Positions 34,641-45,111 of a DNA stretch of 64,000 bases are shown here, in pieces. The first letter of the stretch is position 1. Each line of letters begins with the position of its first letter. The stretch lies in assembly GCF_963678635.1 (NCBI RefSeq), contig NC_087064.1, positions 72,105,465-72,169,464 on the forward strand, written 5' to 3'. Under the pieces are notes generated by a model that ran no database searches, was not told the DNA's origin, and was given only the letters and a program-made list of their open reading frames with translations. This DNA is from Symsagittifera roscoffensis (Eukaryota > Xenacoelomorpha > Acoela > Convolutidae). The position numbers and the translations under genes are program-made.

Positions 34641-34736
34641 ACGAGAGCCTTGTTACAGCTTTTCTTGGCCTATCCCTTAATAACAACTTGCTGAACCAAA
34701 GAAAGAACCTCCGACGATTACCGTAAATACCTCCGA

Positions 34737-35203
34737 CGATTACAGTCCATCGAAGAGAAAAAAGTGGTTGTGTGGAACGACGTGGTGAACAACACCATAA
34801 GTAGCCACAGAACAAATAACTATCGCCCAGCCGGTGTCGAAGAGCTGACAAACTATTTGAAGTCGAAGAAGCAGCAGATATTGGCGATCGTCTTTTGCAG
34901 AAGGGAAGGAACACCCGACTTGTTTAATCATCTTCTCGGCACAGGAGTTCTCATTATTCCAGCTACAAAACGGCTACTCTCCAAGCAAGCAAAACGACCG
35001 GAGCAACTCAAGTGCACCAGAGTGCTGAATTGGAGCTGAAATCTCTGCGATTGGTAGTGGCACACAAAGAAAGGCTGTCGGAACTGATTGGCAAAATCAT
35101 GGGCAAACAACAGAGACCATCACAGACAAGGAGGAAGGAGAAAGCAAGACGTGAGCAGAAGCTGAAGGCAGAAGAAGTGTCTGCACTTCAAGGACTGGGG
35201 TGA
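34737..35203 (+). pseudogene. Penelope-like element, N-terminal domain and coil
   Basis: An open frame from about 34737 to 35039 encodes 'KVVVWNDVVNNTISSHRTNN', 'ILAIVFCRREGTPDLFNHLL' and 'GVLIIPATKRLLS', an alternating strand-helix pattern like a small Rossmann or SGNH-type fold. A second frame (35012-35203) continues with 'ELELKSLRLVVAHKERLSEL' and a very basic tail. The two frames overlap, so a frameshift joins them. I believe such domains precede RT in some animal Penelope elements but cannot confirm it here. Confidence 0.45.
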
Positions 35204-35539
35204 GAAGAGTGTGATTTGTTTTGTTTTGCGCCTTATGAGTGTGATTACTCGTGGCCTGCAAAACAATGACCACAGAACTTTTGCCTGCTGTTTGGCTCAC
35301 ACAAATTTTGAAACGAAAACTAACTTGAAAAATTGTGTTAGAATATGTAAAAGTTCTTTAAAAAAGTTCAAGTATCTGTACATAGACTGAAGTTTCTGAG
35401 AAAATGTCTGAAAAACGATCTAATACCGGACTTTTTGAAGTTTAGGGTCCCCGAGAACGGGATTTTTTCGGATCAAGCTGTGCATGGTTTTCAATTGAAA
35501 CTACTAAGGACTGAAACTTCTAGGGCAAATGGGGATAGG

Positions 35540-36240
35540 AAAAGGTACGAGGAGATGCTAATTAAAGCAAGATCACTGATGCAAAAAGAAATTGACGAAC
35601 AGTAGTAAGGCGTCAAGTTGAGGCAAGCTTAAAGATAACATCAGAAAACCATAGAAAAAAATTAGAAAAACTGTCCAAGAGACAAGATAAACCTCCTGGG
35701 GGGAGAAATGAGCAATCAATTAAGATACTTGATAACATTGAACTGCCTGCATGGGTACTTGAAGTGCTATCAATGGGCCCGAAGCATCCCATTAGAGACA
35801 AATTTAACGAAACACACTTTTTAGCGGATATAGACATTTTCCTATCACAATTGAAAAATCAAAAATCATCTGGTGAAACGTTATGTGAAATAGAAGCCGC
35901 GGCAAAGGCATATGCAAAAAACGTAAGGCAAACCCCAAGAGGCAAAGCCGTTGAAAAAACGAGGAAATTTCTCAAAGATAATGGGTTGCTGGCTGTGCAT
36001 TTTGATAAGGGGGTTGGTTTTTGCATAATGAGGAAACAAACGTATGAATCAAAGCTGGAACCTTTGTTGCAATCTGCTCATTTTGTGAAAAAAGATGCAA
36101 CCACTGATGAGGTTATACTGAAAATTGAGGAGGAAATTAACAAAGAAATAATAGCCATGAACAAAAGAGACGAGATAAGTGATCAGTTATATTTTAAGAT
36201 GAGGTCAATAGGGGGCAACCCGCCCGTTTGTAGGGTTTAG
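35540..36240 (+). pseudogene. Penelope-like element, RT N-terminal region
   Basis: Broken pieces from 35540 and a good open frame from 35700 to 36240: 'ELPAWVLEVLSMGPKHPIRD', 'CEIEAAAKAYAKNVRQTPRG', 'RKFLKDNGLLAVHFDKGVGF', 'DQLYFKMRSIGGNPP'. This is the segment before the RT fingers in Penelope-type proteins; 'DNGLLAVHFDKGVGFCIMRK' is the expected D-K-G motif. A frameshift near 36225 moves the next motif 'GLAKVHKAETPLRQVLSLPG' to another frame. Confidence 0.7.
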
Positions 36241-37464
36241 CTAAGGTACACAAGGCTGAGACACCCCTACGACAAGTACTATCACTTCCAGGCAGCTCGT
36301 ATGAGAATCTTAACAAAATGCGTGCAACAAGTTTTTTGACAACATCGATGGAGCCAATACAGAAACCAATACTAAAAATGCAAGAGAAACAATTGAAAAC
36401 ATTGCTCTAGATCCGGATGAAACCATAATATCTCTTGATGTGAAAAGTTTGTACACCAACGCTCCCCTGAAGGAGGCAATGGAAATTGCTTTACAGAAGC
36501 TGTACAGCCAGGAGTCTTCTCCTGAAATTCAAAGAGCAACCATGAAAACGCTTTTGAATATTGCGGTCAGCAAAGTATATTTCAAGTGTAATGATTCATG
36601 TTATGTACAAGTTGATGGTTCAGCAATGGGTGCGTCCCTCGCTATAATTCTGGCAAATTTATGGCTGAAAGAGTACGAGTTTGCTCTAAGACAAGAAATA
36701 CCGGTGGAAACGGAGATACAGCAAATTAATGACAAAAACGGATAGTGCCCATGTTGCAGCAGGAAAGTCATATACAGATCAAAGGGGGTTGAATGCGAGA
36801 GTTGCCGAAACTGGTATCATCTAAAATGCGGAAAATATCCGCTGGTGTATACGCATCAAAAACCTGGAGGTACTCTGGTACTGTGAAAGCTGCTGCCACG
36901 CTAAGAACAAGGAGAAGGATACTCCCCAGGTGGAATTGTTCCTCGGGTATGTGGATGACATTGTTAGAACAGTCAGAGGGGAGCCGAGTTTTCTTCTCGA
37001 GGCCGCCAATTCTCTTCATCCAAATCTGCAGTCCACTCTCATCCAAATCTGCAGAGAAAACTAATTGGGAGGACAACTTGCCGTTCCTGGATTTTAACAT
37101 GAATGTATCACAGGATAGGGGTGTAACTTGCAGTTGGTATCAAAAACCAACAGATACAGGGACTATACTGAACTATAGAAGCTGCGCCCCAATTCAGTAT
37201 GAGCGTAGTGTTATCCAAGGCACTGTACCCAGGGTTTTCTATCTGGGAGCAATTTGATAAGGCTATGGAAACTAGAAGGGGCAATGGCTAACAAATCAGT
37301 ACCCTGAAAATTGGTTCGAAAAGGTGGCTTCATACGCCTTGTGCAAAATCATCGAGGGTATGGGCAAGCCCCTGGATAGTGAGAGGTGTTTGTCAACTCA
37401 ATCACCAAAGTATGTGAAGCCCCCAATGCTGATGGTGCAATATAGAGGTAACCAAAGCCAGTAT
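36241..37464 (+). pseudogene. Penelope-like RT palm with inserted zinc finger, YVDD and C-terminus
   Basis: Pieces: 'LAKVHKAETPLRQV' and 'PGSSYENLNKM' (about 36235-36320); 'LDVKSLYTNAPLKEAMEIAL' and 'DGSAMGASLAIILANLWL' (36436-36690, RT palm motifs A and B); after an in-frame TAG at 36743-36745 a zinc finger 'CPCC...VECESCRNWYHLKCG' (36746-36830); then YVDD at 36948-36959 with 'IVRTVRGEPSFLLEAANSLH' (motif C); 'CSWYQKPTDTGTILNYRSCA' near 37150; and 'PPMLMVQYRGNQSQ' near 37430. Several stops and frameshifts break it. The GIY-YIG part is absent from the window. Confidence 0.75.
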
Positions 37465-38374
37465 TGAAACATTCGCGGGAAAATAAAGCTAAGCTATAAA
37501 ACGACTGGCCAAGCGTCTAAACTAAGCTCTACATGCTTTTCACCGTCTCTACCAAAGCCAGTTCTTTTGGTGGTCTTTCTAACATCGAGTCGACAAAAAC
37601 ATTACTGTTCTCCGGCTTCAATCAGAACGCTCAAATTAACTTACTTACATGCAAAATTAGTGAGCTCATGGCTAGATCTCAGACCATAATCCTCAGACCA
37701 CGAGGTCACTCCTAAAAACAGGGCTACAACTATTTGCTCTATTACTATTGTTTTTGTTCAGTAGGTAAAAATCATCATCTCCATCGAAGATGGATCAACC
37801 CTTTCCCCTAACTCCTATCTTCTCATCGTCGGAAAATGAATTCAGATGTTAAATAAATTCAATTCAGGACATAATAGGGAAGCTAAAAGTTTACATAAAA
37901 GGATTTCAGTTCAAGTCCCGAGACCCTCCGGATTCCTGAATCCGGAGAAATAACAACTTATCTTCTTTCCGGAAGACTGTTTTTCTACCCTTCACCGTTG
38001 TTGTGAACGGCCTTGCAACAATTGTAGCGACACAATCGTTGCAACTCGGAGCGGTCTCTGCTAACTCTGCTGCTCGTTCACTTCTCGTTGTTGTTTTTTA
38101 TCGCGATTGTCGTTGTTATCGGCGTCGCAACTGTTGTTGTTGTGTCCCAATTCCGGACTTCTTCCAAAATGGCCGTTTTTGACGTTTCTCAGAGATATGA
38201 CATCATCGTTCGAAATTTTAAAAATTTGAAATACCAGAATATTCTAGCCTTCACAGTTTGACTAATCGTTTCAATAACACTGTTAATCCTTTAAAACTGC
38301 TAATTCGGAAGGTTAGCTGCTAACAATTCGAAATTGCCGAATCTGCATTTTCGTCCATTCTGGTCGAATGTCAC
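37465..38374 (-). repeat. M2 3' LTR (910 bp)
   Basis: On the minus strand it runs TGTGACATTC (38374) to GAATGTTTCA (37465). It has the same order of landmarks as the M1 and P2 LTRs, including the 'ccatcgaagatgg' palindrome near 37780. Instead of the CTTATCGTG hairpin it has GCAACAATTGT/ACAATCGTTGC at about 38013-38040, an 11-bp stem with one mismatch at a similar position. The purine-rich 'cggggagta' precedes it. Left of 37465 the Penelope-like protein stops abruptly, so M2 inserted into it. Confidence 0.75.
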
Positions 38375-39211
38375 ATACTCCCCGGACAGCCCGGTCAATG
38401 TCCCCATTGAATCTCGCAAGGTTCGTAAAATTGGTAGTGTCATCGAACAGAATTTACAAAATGCACGAAATCACTCTTATCCACGTCATATCGACTCACT
38501 GCAGAATATAAATGGCATCATACTACACTACTATAGCCTTCCAAATTCTTTCACTAATCTGCACTTTCGAGGATATGACTTAAGATAAAACATTTTTTCT
38601 GACTTCCAATGTCAACGCTCTGATTTAAAATTTGCTCTCCTAGGTTTTAAAAGGTGTTAGTTTGTAGGACAGTCCTGCCAACCAACAAGCTAAAATTATC
38701 ATACTATGCTTCTTCCTTTCGGAAATTTTAGTTGTTATTGGTCCTGAAAATTAAAATTAAGGAACTCTGTGGTTAGAAAGAACAATGAAACAATCTCCTT
38801 CTTCAAGGGATTACCCAAGCCTTTCATGTCACCACAAAGTGATCAGTTGTCCTAGTTGTTTAAAAACAATCATGCAAGCTAGAGTATTTAATATACTCTT
38901 TACTCAAGCCTTTCTAAATAAATAGTAAGTGTCTCTAAAGCCACTAACTTAAATCAAAATACAAATTTATAAATGCAGCGAATTCTTTAATGTTCAAAAC
39001 TCAACTAAATGTTTTCTTTCAGTTTTCAATTACAACTTGGTTGCTTAGTTTCTCACTTGAGTTTTTGTCACACATATAAAACATTTCTGAGTTTTAACTT
39101 CTTCTCTTTCGGCACTTCTTTGTTTCCTCTTTTTTTTGTCGTTTAGAAGTTCTAAAACTTCTAAATTCTTCTAATTTTCTTTCTTTTCGCATCTTGTTTT
39201 GCGGCCATTTG
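38375..39211 (-). other. M2 3' untranslated region
   Basis: Non-coding. It shares 'cactttgtggtgac' and 'ccacagagttcctta' with the M1 3' UTR, both copies. The part next to the coding end (39094-39211) is highly charged in translation (Lys/Arg-rich) and could be the tail of the polyprotein, but no conserved motif supports that. Confidence 0.45.
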
Positions 39212-39940
39212 TCAATGCTCGATCTCCTCCTCCTGTGACATTGACGCACTTTCAGTTTCTGTGTCTTGCAACACATCGTTAGCTATTCTGACGCTGTTGG
39301 AAGCAGTCCTCCAACACTTCTGCTCTTCTACCCTTTGTTTATAACAAGGTAGGGGATCCACGTTAGATTCTCCGATCCTGCAGAAGCTGTTGGGGAGACA
39401 CAACGTCACGTTTCTCTTCAAATCTTTCTTCAACATCTCTTCCTTCTCTCTTGAATTACGTTCACTTGTCCTGGAAATTCTCTTTACAGCGGTGGTCACT
39501 GCAATCCGATGAGTCACGAAAGCTCGCTTGAAAGCTCTTGCCCCAATGTCCAGCTGATACACACTGTACACTCTGCCGTGCTTCGACATATGCTTCCTGG
39601 CATACTCATACAACCATGGAATCAGTTGGTTCTAAACCATGGCATCAGTCGTCTCCTTGCCCATATCTTTTTCACTTCCATCGGAATGTTCAGAATCTTA
39701 CACATTGTCTCAAAAAGATCTAAATTTTTTATACAATCCAATTTCTGCAATTTTTCTCTCATTGGTGCCTCCTGTCTATTTTCTCCTTCACATGAGCTTC
39801 CAGCCATCCGAAATAACTGGGCTATCATCGCACCTCCAAAAGCCATCATCGTAGTGATCCAGGAGGTCCTAAAACTTTGAAGCACTCTGACCAAGCTATC
39901 CCCCATTATCAGATGTGATGTCCCCAGTGGTGGTTGCTAC
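39212..39940 (-). pseudogene. M2 chimeric frame: SGNH start fused to the polyprotein 2 C-terminus
   Basis: The frame at 39622-39906 begins 'MGDSLVRVLQSF' with 'MAFGGAMIAQLFRM' (SGNH blocks I and II) and then jumps to 'KNLDLFETMCKILNIPMEV' and 'RRRLMPWFRTN', which belong to the C-terminal module. A frame break near 39615 leads to 39212-39613, with 'LDIGARAFKRAFVTHRIAV' and 'VTLCLPNSFCRIGESN'. SGNH blocks III and V are deleted, so no esterase remains. The deletion removed about 6 kb relative to P2. Confidence 0.7.
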
Positions 39941-40046
39941 AGGTTTACTGCCAGGTTCTAGGTCGATCGATTGAAGCAAGCTCTCGGACCCGCCTCCGGA
40001 ACTCCTGTGAAGTTATACTTCAACTGATTATTCTTTTGTGCATCTA

Positions 40047-40634
40047 TTACCCGGGACACTTTCTTTGCCGGCTTATCTTTCGTATCTTCCTGTCTGGGAC
40101 CCTAGAGATCCTTGTTGATGATGCTGCATTGCTAACTCCCTCTCTGGTTATCACGTCTTGGGAGAGTTGTACTCTGCCCGTGTCATCGATTGTCCCATAG
40201 CGTGCAGTCATCCCAGAATCTGGCGCATTCCTGTTGGCCACTAGTCGTCCAGCTGTCTCTATCAGCTTCCTCATCATCTGTTCCAGGACTGGGTCACCTA
40301 AGGTATCACTTGGGTCCGGGATTGTCACTCGACCAGTTGCATCCGGGAGTCGCGTTTCTGTAGTCTGACTCATTTATCGAGGCGTCAAGATTTCCATCGG
40401 GGACTGTCTACGAGGAATATCCCTTGTAGGTTTCACGTTTTCTACGGCTGCCGTTAACGACAGACGCTCCGATCGCTGCTTGTATTCTCGCCTCAAGCGC
40501 TCTATCTCTTCACCTTGCTTCTTGTTGCAGTCATCAAACAACTTCCTCCACATATCCCTATCTTCTTCTATATAGAGCATGGCCTTGAACATCTCGTCCA
40601 GCTCCTTTCTAGTCGTCTCCAGCTCGTCTTTCAC
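40047..40634 (-). pseudogene. M2 polyprotein 2, N-terminal coil
   Basis: Two pieces in the same frame, 40374-40634 and 40047-40373, are separated by one TAA directly before an ATG. The first is a charged coil ('ELDEMFKAMLYIEEDRDMWR', 'EIERLRREYKQRSERL'). The second has 'ATGRVTIPDPSDTLGDPVLE', matching 'RFTIPDPSDTYLAPQF' in P2. The first 150 or so codons of polyprotein 2 are absent here. Confidence 0.6.
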
Positions 40635-41028
40635 CCCAGCTAGATCTTACATGGTTTCGTTCGTTTGAACCTCCTCTTCTACTCTCGCCCTCTTGAACTC
40701 ACCCACGATTTGAACTCAAGTGAGTGATTAAATGATCAATCAGGATCTAGAAAAAAGGTCACGAATCTCACACTTGTCAACTTTGCACTAGTTTTGAATT
40801 AAAATTTATTTAAAACAGTCAGATAAAAAGATTTTGATCCTATAATTTATTAAAATCAATCGGTCTCTAAAATTTTGGAATTCGACCTAAGATTGGACAG
40901 TCCAAACTTTGGATCTATTCCTAAGATTGTCATTCAGTTGTTCGTGGTCACCAACTCCTTCTTACCCTTATGTGTTATTAACATAACACATAACATAACA
41001 CATAACACATATCACACACAACACACAT
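40635..41028 (-). promoter_or_regulatory. M2 spacer between the polyproteins
   Basis: Non-coding and AT-rich. A short inverted repeat TTGGA-cag-TCCAA sits at about 40893-40905, and 'gttgttcgtggtcaccaac' near 40937 is a second partly palindromic element, comparable in place with the spacer hairpins of M1 and P2. A microsatellite-like 'acataacacataacataaca' run lies at 40982-41030. Confidence 0.35.
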
Positions 41029-42240
41029 TTAGTATGACGCCCCTGTATACCACCAAAACTTAAGTAATATTTTAGTAATATTACTTAAGTAATATTTCTT
41101 ATGAAAGTATACTTGTATATTAGTATCAGAGAAGATTACGTGTATCAGCGCGTATAGTTCCCGTGGATGCAGTCGTCCTCTGTTCGGATCGTACACTGGA
41201 AGCGAAAGCTCCTTCACTTCTCTTTCCACGAGGAATTCTGTCACCTCGTCAAGGACAAGACTTGGTTTTCCGGGTCTACGTGCCGCTTCTCCGTCACCCT
41301 CGTCACCAAGAAGCATAAATACTTTCCCGGTATCTGCGATGCCGCCGGAGGCAAGGCTGCTACGCCCCCTATTCCTAGTCTTTGCTTCCAAAGGAAATCT
41401 ATGTTTTTGTATTCTCTCTTAAAATTCGCTGCTAACGCTGTCCTAAAATTCATGTCTGCTGTGATTGCTATCGCACATGTTCTATTTTTGGGTATGAAAT
41501 CGCTGTCTATTAGTAATATGCTACTTGAATATTCATTTGGTTGTTAAAATATGAGTCAACTACCCTCCCTATGTCCGGTTTCTTAGGGTTCTCGCCTGTT
41601 TCCGCTTCTAAATCTCCTGTCTCTCTTGCTACTCTTAATTTTTTTTATTAATAAAATCTCAGTGTGGGTAAGTCCTACCCCCACTCGCCGGACAAAAATA
41701 TCCATCGACGCCCCCCTCGACCGCATACCGGATATCAAGTCGAGGTTGGAAGCCGGAATGAGTAGGGTTTTCAGTTTTCTCGTTCGGTTTTCATGTAATT
41801 CATGCTTCCATGATCTACATTTTGAAACGTGACACCGGTCTCCTTTGGGTCCGACGTCATTTCGTTCAGCCATTCCAAGAAACGTAAATTCGTCAATTCT
41901 TGTTCGTATGACTGCTGTTGCTCGTCGTCGCATTCTACCTCGGGCTTGGACCGGTCATCGACCCACTCCTCGTCGTGATCATCGATTATGTCAATGTCCT
42001 GTGACACAGTTATTTCTTCTAGACCCACTACTTCTTCCCCCATCTTCTTTAGGTCTATCCTGTCCACTACAAAATCGTCGCCGTAAGGGTTATATCTTTT
42101 TCTGGGTCTTGTCCTGTCATTCTGACGAGTCTGTATCGTGAACGGAAGATCCGGTTCAAAGTTCGTGGGAACCTCGCTTTGTTCAGGGTCTTGCCAGTCC
42201 TCTTCTGCTTAGGGTAAAGTTTCATCGTCCGCTTCAATCA
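41029..42240 (-). pseudogene. M2 macro domain region (frameshifted)
   Basis: Pieces 41771-42067 ('EQELTNLRFLEWLNEM'), 41583-41933 ('ASMDIFVRRVGVGLTHTEIL'), 41241-41453 ('MNFRTALAANFKREYKNIDF', 'GKYLCFLVTRVTEKRHV') and 41029-41391 ('EREVKELSLPVYDPNRGRLH', 'ELYALIHVIFSDTNIQVYFH'). The last two overlap in different frames, giving a frameshift around 41260-41280 inside the macro domain. The loop 'PVYDPNRG' is the same as in P2 and M1. A palindromic AT stretch lies at 41056-41095. Confidence 0.7.
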
Positions 42241-42399
42241 CCTCATTTGGATCCAGGTCCAGTGGTGTACTTGTTCCATCCTCTAGGACTTCATTTCCAT
42301 CGTTTTTTTCCCTGGTGCCCTTCTCGTTGACCTCACAAGCAGGGTCCATCATTAGATAATCCCCCTGTTCCATGTCTGCAGGTATACACCAGTCTTCTG

Positions 42400-43001
42400 T
42401 CGATGAATTGTGTGGCTTAATGTTTTCGTAATGAGCGGCTGGGCCAGTCTATAGAAGCGTCCCTCCTGGTGCACCTCCGTAATCATGAAGGGTCCCCTCC
42501 ACTTCTTTAGGAGTTTTTTCGTTCCTTTCGGTGGTATGACGTTCTGAAATACCCATACCTAGTCCCCTACCGAATAAGCTTTTGCACCAGCTGCTTTTTT
42601 GTCAAATCTTTTCCTCTGCCTTGCCTGTGCCTGCTGAGTATTTCGTCAGCTTTAACTCCTGTTAACGTCTTATTATTTCGTCAGAGTATTTCGTCAGCTT
42701 TAACGAAATATCTGAGTATTTCGTCAGCTTTAACTCCTGCTTACGTCTTATTACATCCCTTACATAGACCTGTGGTGACGTCCTCGTACCCTCATACTCT
42801 GGGTAGAGAAAGTCGAGGGCAAAGACTTCTCGTGCCCGGTTAGCATCATATGTGGACTAACTCCGGTGGTTGAATGTTGCGTGCTATTGTAAGCTCCCAT
42901 CACCTGTGGAAGATATCTGCCCCAATCGGTCATGTACTTGGAACAATATACCCTCAGCATCGACACTAACGTTCTCTTTTGCATTTCCACTAAGCCATTC
43001 G
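42400..43001 (-). pseudogene. M2 integrase C-terminal part, cut by P2
   Basis: Coding homology starts exactly at the P2 LTR boundary with 'TNGLVEMQKRTLVSMLRVYC', the segment around the catalytic Glu of the D,D35E set. It continues 'LPQVMGAYNSTQHSTTGVSP' and 'HMMLTGHEKSLP', then, after breaks, the GPF module 'KLLKKWRGPFMITEVHQEGR' near 42500. P2 itself lacks the 'YNSTQHST' segment, so M2 shows that it belongs to the family. Three near-repeats of 'gagtatttcgtcagctttaa' at about 42640-42745 are a local duplication. Confidence 0.75.
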
Positions 43002-43884
43002 TGTGCCATTCAGCCAGATGGCACAGCACAACCTTCCGGCGACGTAAAAAAGAACGACTAAAGGCCTTATTGACGAAAAAGTATTGCGAAGGAGGGTCGG
43101 AATATTCTAGAATTTTTATTTTTAAAATTTCGATTGGAAGAAGGATATTTCTCAGAAATACGAAAAACGGCCATTTTGACTGAAAAAGTGACGAAATTCA
43201 GAACAACGACAGATATTGTGAAAAACAGTCGTACCAGAGACGGAAAATACGAAGCCTCTTATCGTGGCAACAACGCACGATAAGACACTTGTCAACAGAT
43301 ATTGGTGGAGAAGGAGGCTTCAGTGGGGGAAGAAATACACCACGGAACCCTCCCGGGACACAAAGTAGAGGAGATAAGAGCGTAATCTCAGGAATATTAC
43401 GGGAGCGGAGGCTTGGTCCCCCAGAGACTGTTCTATGTGAAGGGACTGTATAAACTAACTTTATAGCTGCTGGAATGTCATAGATCTCTTAATTAACACC
43501 TTCATTGTTTAATATTTCAGAAAATGAGTAGCTAGAAAAAGGAAAGGGTCAATCCATCTCCAATGGATTTAATATAAAACTGTCATACAAAAATATGCTA
43601 AAATAGGTTGTTCGAGCCGTGTTTTTAATGACAATCTAGTAGTCTGCGGATCCGAGACTCAGCTATGTGGTTGTGTTCGCATGTAAACGAAAGCTGATCA
43701 AAAGTCGTTTGACTGATGGCCTAAAAATGGTAACTTTTTACTTAGCCCTAGACAGACCAGAAAATCAACTGGCAAGGTCGAGACGGTGAAAAACGAGTAG
43801 GATTAAGGTAACTGACGCCTGCCAGTCGTTAATAGGTACTTGTTCTACGCTCCGTCGCTGTGTGGTATTTGGGCGAATGTTACA
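43002..43884 (+). repeat. P2 5' LTR (883 bp)
   Basis: TGTGCCATTC to GAATGTTACA. It begins exactly where M2 integrase homology ends, so the insertion point is sharp. It contains the hairpin CTTATCGTG/CACGATAAG (43258-43284, 9-nt loop), the palindrome 'aatccatctccaatggatt' (43551-43570) and a TATAAA (43449-43454). The five bases before it, ATTCG at 42997-43001, are the candidate target-site duplication to look for after the 3' LTR. Confidence 0.85.
43449..43454 (+). promoter_or_regulatory. Candidate TATA element in the P2 LTR
   Basis: TATAAA in 'gactgtataaactaac', about half-way along the LTR and some 100 bp before the conserved 'aatccatctccaatggatt' palindrome. M1 has TATATG at the corresponding place. 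This would put U3 at about 450-480 bp. No experimental sign of the start site can be seen. Confidence 0.35.
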
Positions 43885-43896
43885 TAGACGTTTTTA

Positions 43897-43914
43897 TGGC
43901 GCTCCTGGGTGGGC
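43897..43914 (+). promoter_or_regulatory. P2 candidate tRNA primer-binding site
   Basis: TGGCGCTCCTGGGTGGGC lies 12 nt after the LTR end, matching M1 at 17 of 18 positions. The 12-nt gap ('tagacgttttta') is also conserved. It begins with TGG, as expected for pairing with a tRNA CCA end. Confidence 0.5.
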
Positions 43915-45111
43915 CTGTCAAAGGCATAAGACCATCATGATCAGCAAGCGTTTCAGCGACTAACCCTCCGCTCCGGGCGTATGCCCGAGTTAGAGGTCTT
44001 AATGACCGCTATTGTACTAGGGGGAAGGTGCGCACCCTCCGTCCAGTACAATTTAGTTTTTTAACTTAGTTAACACCGAAAATTCCGGGGGCCGGAAGGT
44101 TAGGTGGGAAGTCATGAACCCGCTTGTCCCGAGGTCCCGGGACCAAAAACAATTAAAGAGAAAGCGTAAAACCAAACAAAAATAGTGTATAACCAAGAAA
44201 AAGCCAAAAATAAAATTATTTGAAAACAAAAAAGTACAAAAAACTGTAAAAAATCCAAAAAAGACCAAAAACAGTAAAAAATGTAAAGTGACAGTTTATA
44301 TGTTGTTTCCGGACGAGATGTGATCTGACCTTCCTATTTGTTGTTGTTTCAGATTGATTTATATCGTTTCTGATAGAAAGATTGTGTGTTTTGGTGAAGG
44401 GTTGGATACCCTCCCTCGAGTGTAATTTGAGTGTTTAAGCACGTTAATGGTGATTTTGCCGGTGGCCGGAGGGTAGAGTGGCAAGCTGATCAGCGTGTTC
44501 CACACTCAACAGGGACATCAAGGACAACATCCGCAACGACTGTTGGGTATCGTTGAAGCAATTTTAGTATCGTTCGGGTACTATTTCATTAAAACTTAAG
44601 TGGTGGGGGGCACGATTGGCGCGGTCCGATTGTACCCTCCATCGATTACAAATTTCCGAGTTAAGGGTCTTAATTCGGGTATTTTGGTGCAAAAGAGGGT
44701 ATAGTACTATTCATTAACGACTACTAATAGGTTATTATCATTATTACATATTACTTATCTCCTAAGTTAGACCCAAAAAACACCCAATTTTGTCGAAAAT
44801 CATCGATTTTCGATCAAACTGTAGACCCCCAAATTTTTGGATATCCGAGCTTTTCCGAACAACAAAAAGCTTTTATATAGGGAGTAGCTACGTAGTTCGA
44901 TCCCCCTAACTAAGGAAACCGCGTGAGAAAAGACTCAGTAGAAGTTGAAAAAAACCAAAATTTTTCGGTCAAAATTTCGATAATTTTCCGGATTTTGTCA
45001 ATCTGTTTTGGGGATCGAGTTTTTGAGTTTTTAAAGTTAGAGCAATAAAATTTTTTGCGTTAGGAGCGTGCTAGCATAATGTGCTCGTATACTAGAGAAA
45101 TTCTTGAGTAA

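Larger units (their letters stand above)
34640..37464 (+). mobile_element. Decayed Penelope-like element, truncated on the right
   Basis: It contains the pieces of one Penelope-type protein in order: an N-terminal unknown domain, the RT N-terminal region, RT palm motifs with a zinc finger inside, YVDD, and the typical post-RT segment 'KPPMLMVQYRGNQSQ'. Family members normally continue into a GIY-YIG endonuclease; here the sequence is cut at 37464 by the M2 LTR, so that part should lie to the right of M2 and P2. Many stops and frameshifts show it is old. Confidence 0.8.
37465..43001 (-). mobile_element. M2: internally deleted giant LTR retroelement
   Basis: From right to left: integrase C-terminus (cut by P2 at 43001), GPF module, macro region, spacer, short N-terminal coil of polyprotein 2, SGNH start fused to the C-terminal module, 3' UTR and 3' LTR. 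About 6 kb of polyprotein 2 and its first 150 or so codons are missing. Its gag, protease, RT and 5' LTR should lie to the right of P2, outside the window. It is a diverged relative of M1 and P2. Confidence 0.8.

Noticed and set aside
40980-41035. Microsatellite 'acataacac' as a functional element
   Set aside because: Low-complexity run without counterpart in M1 or P2 beyond general A/C richness.
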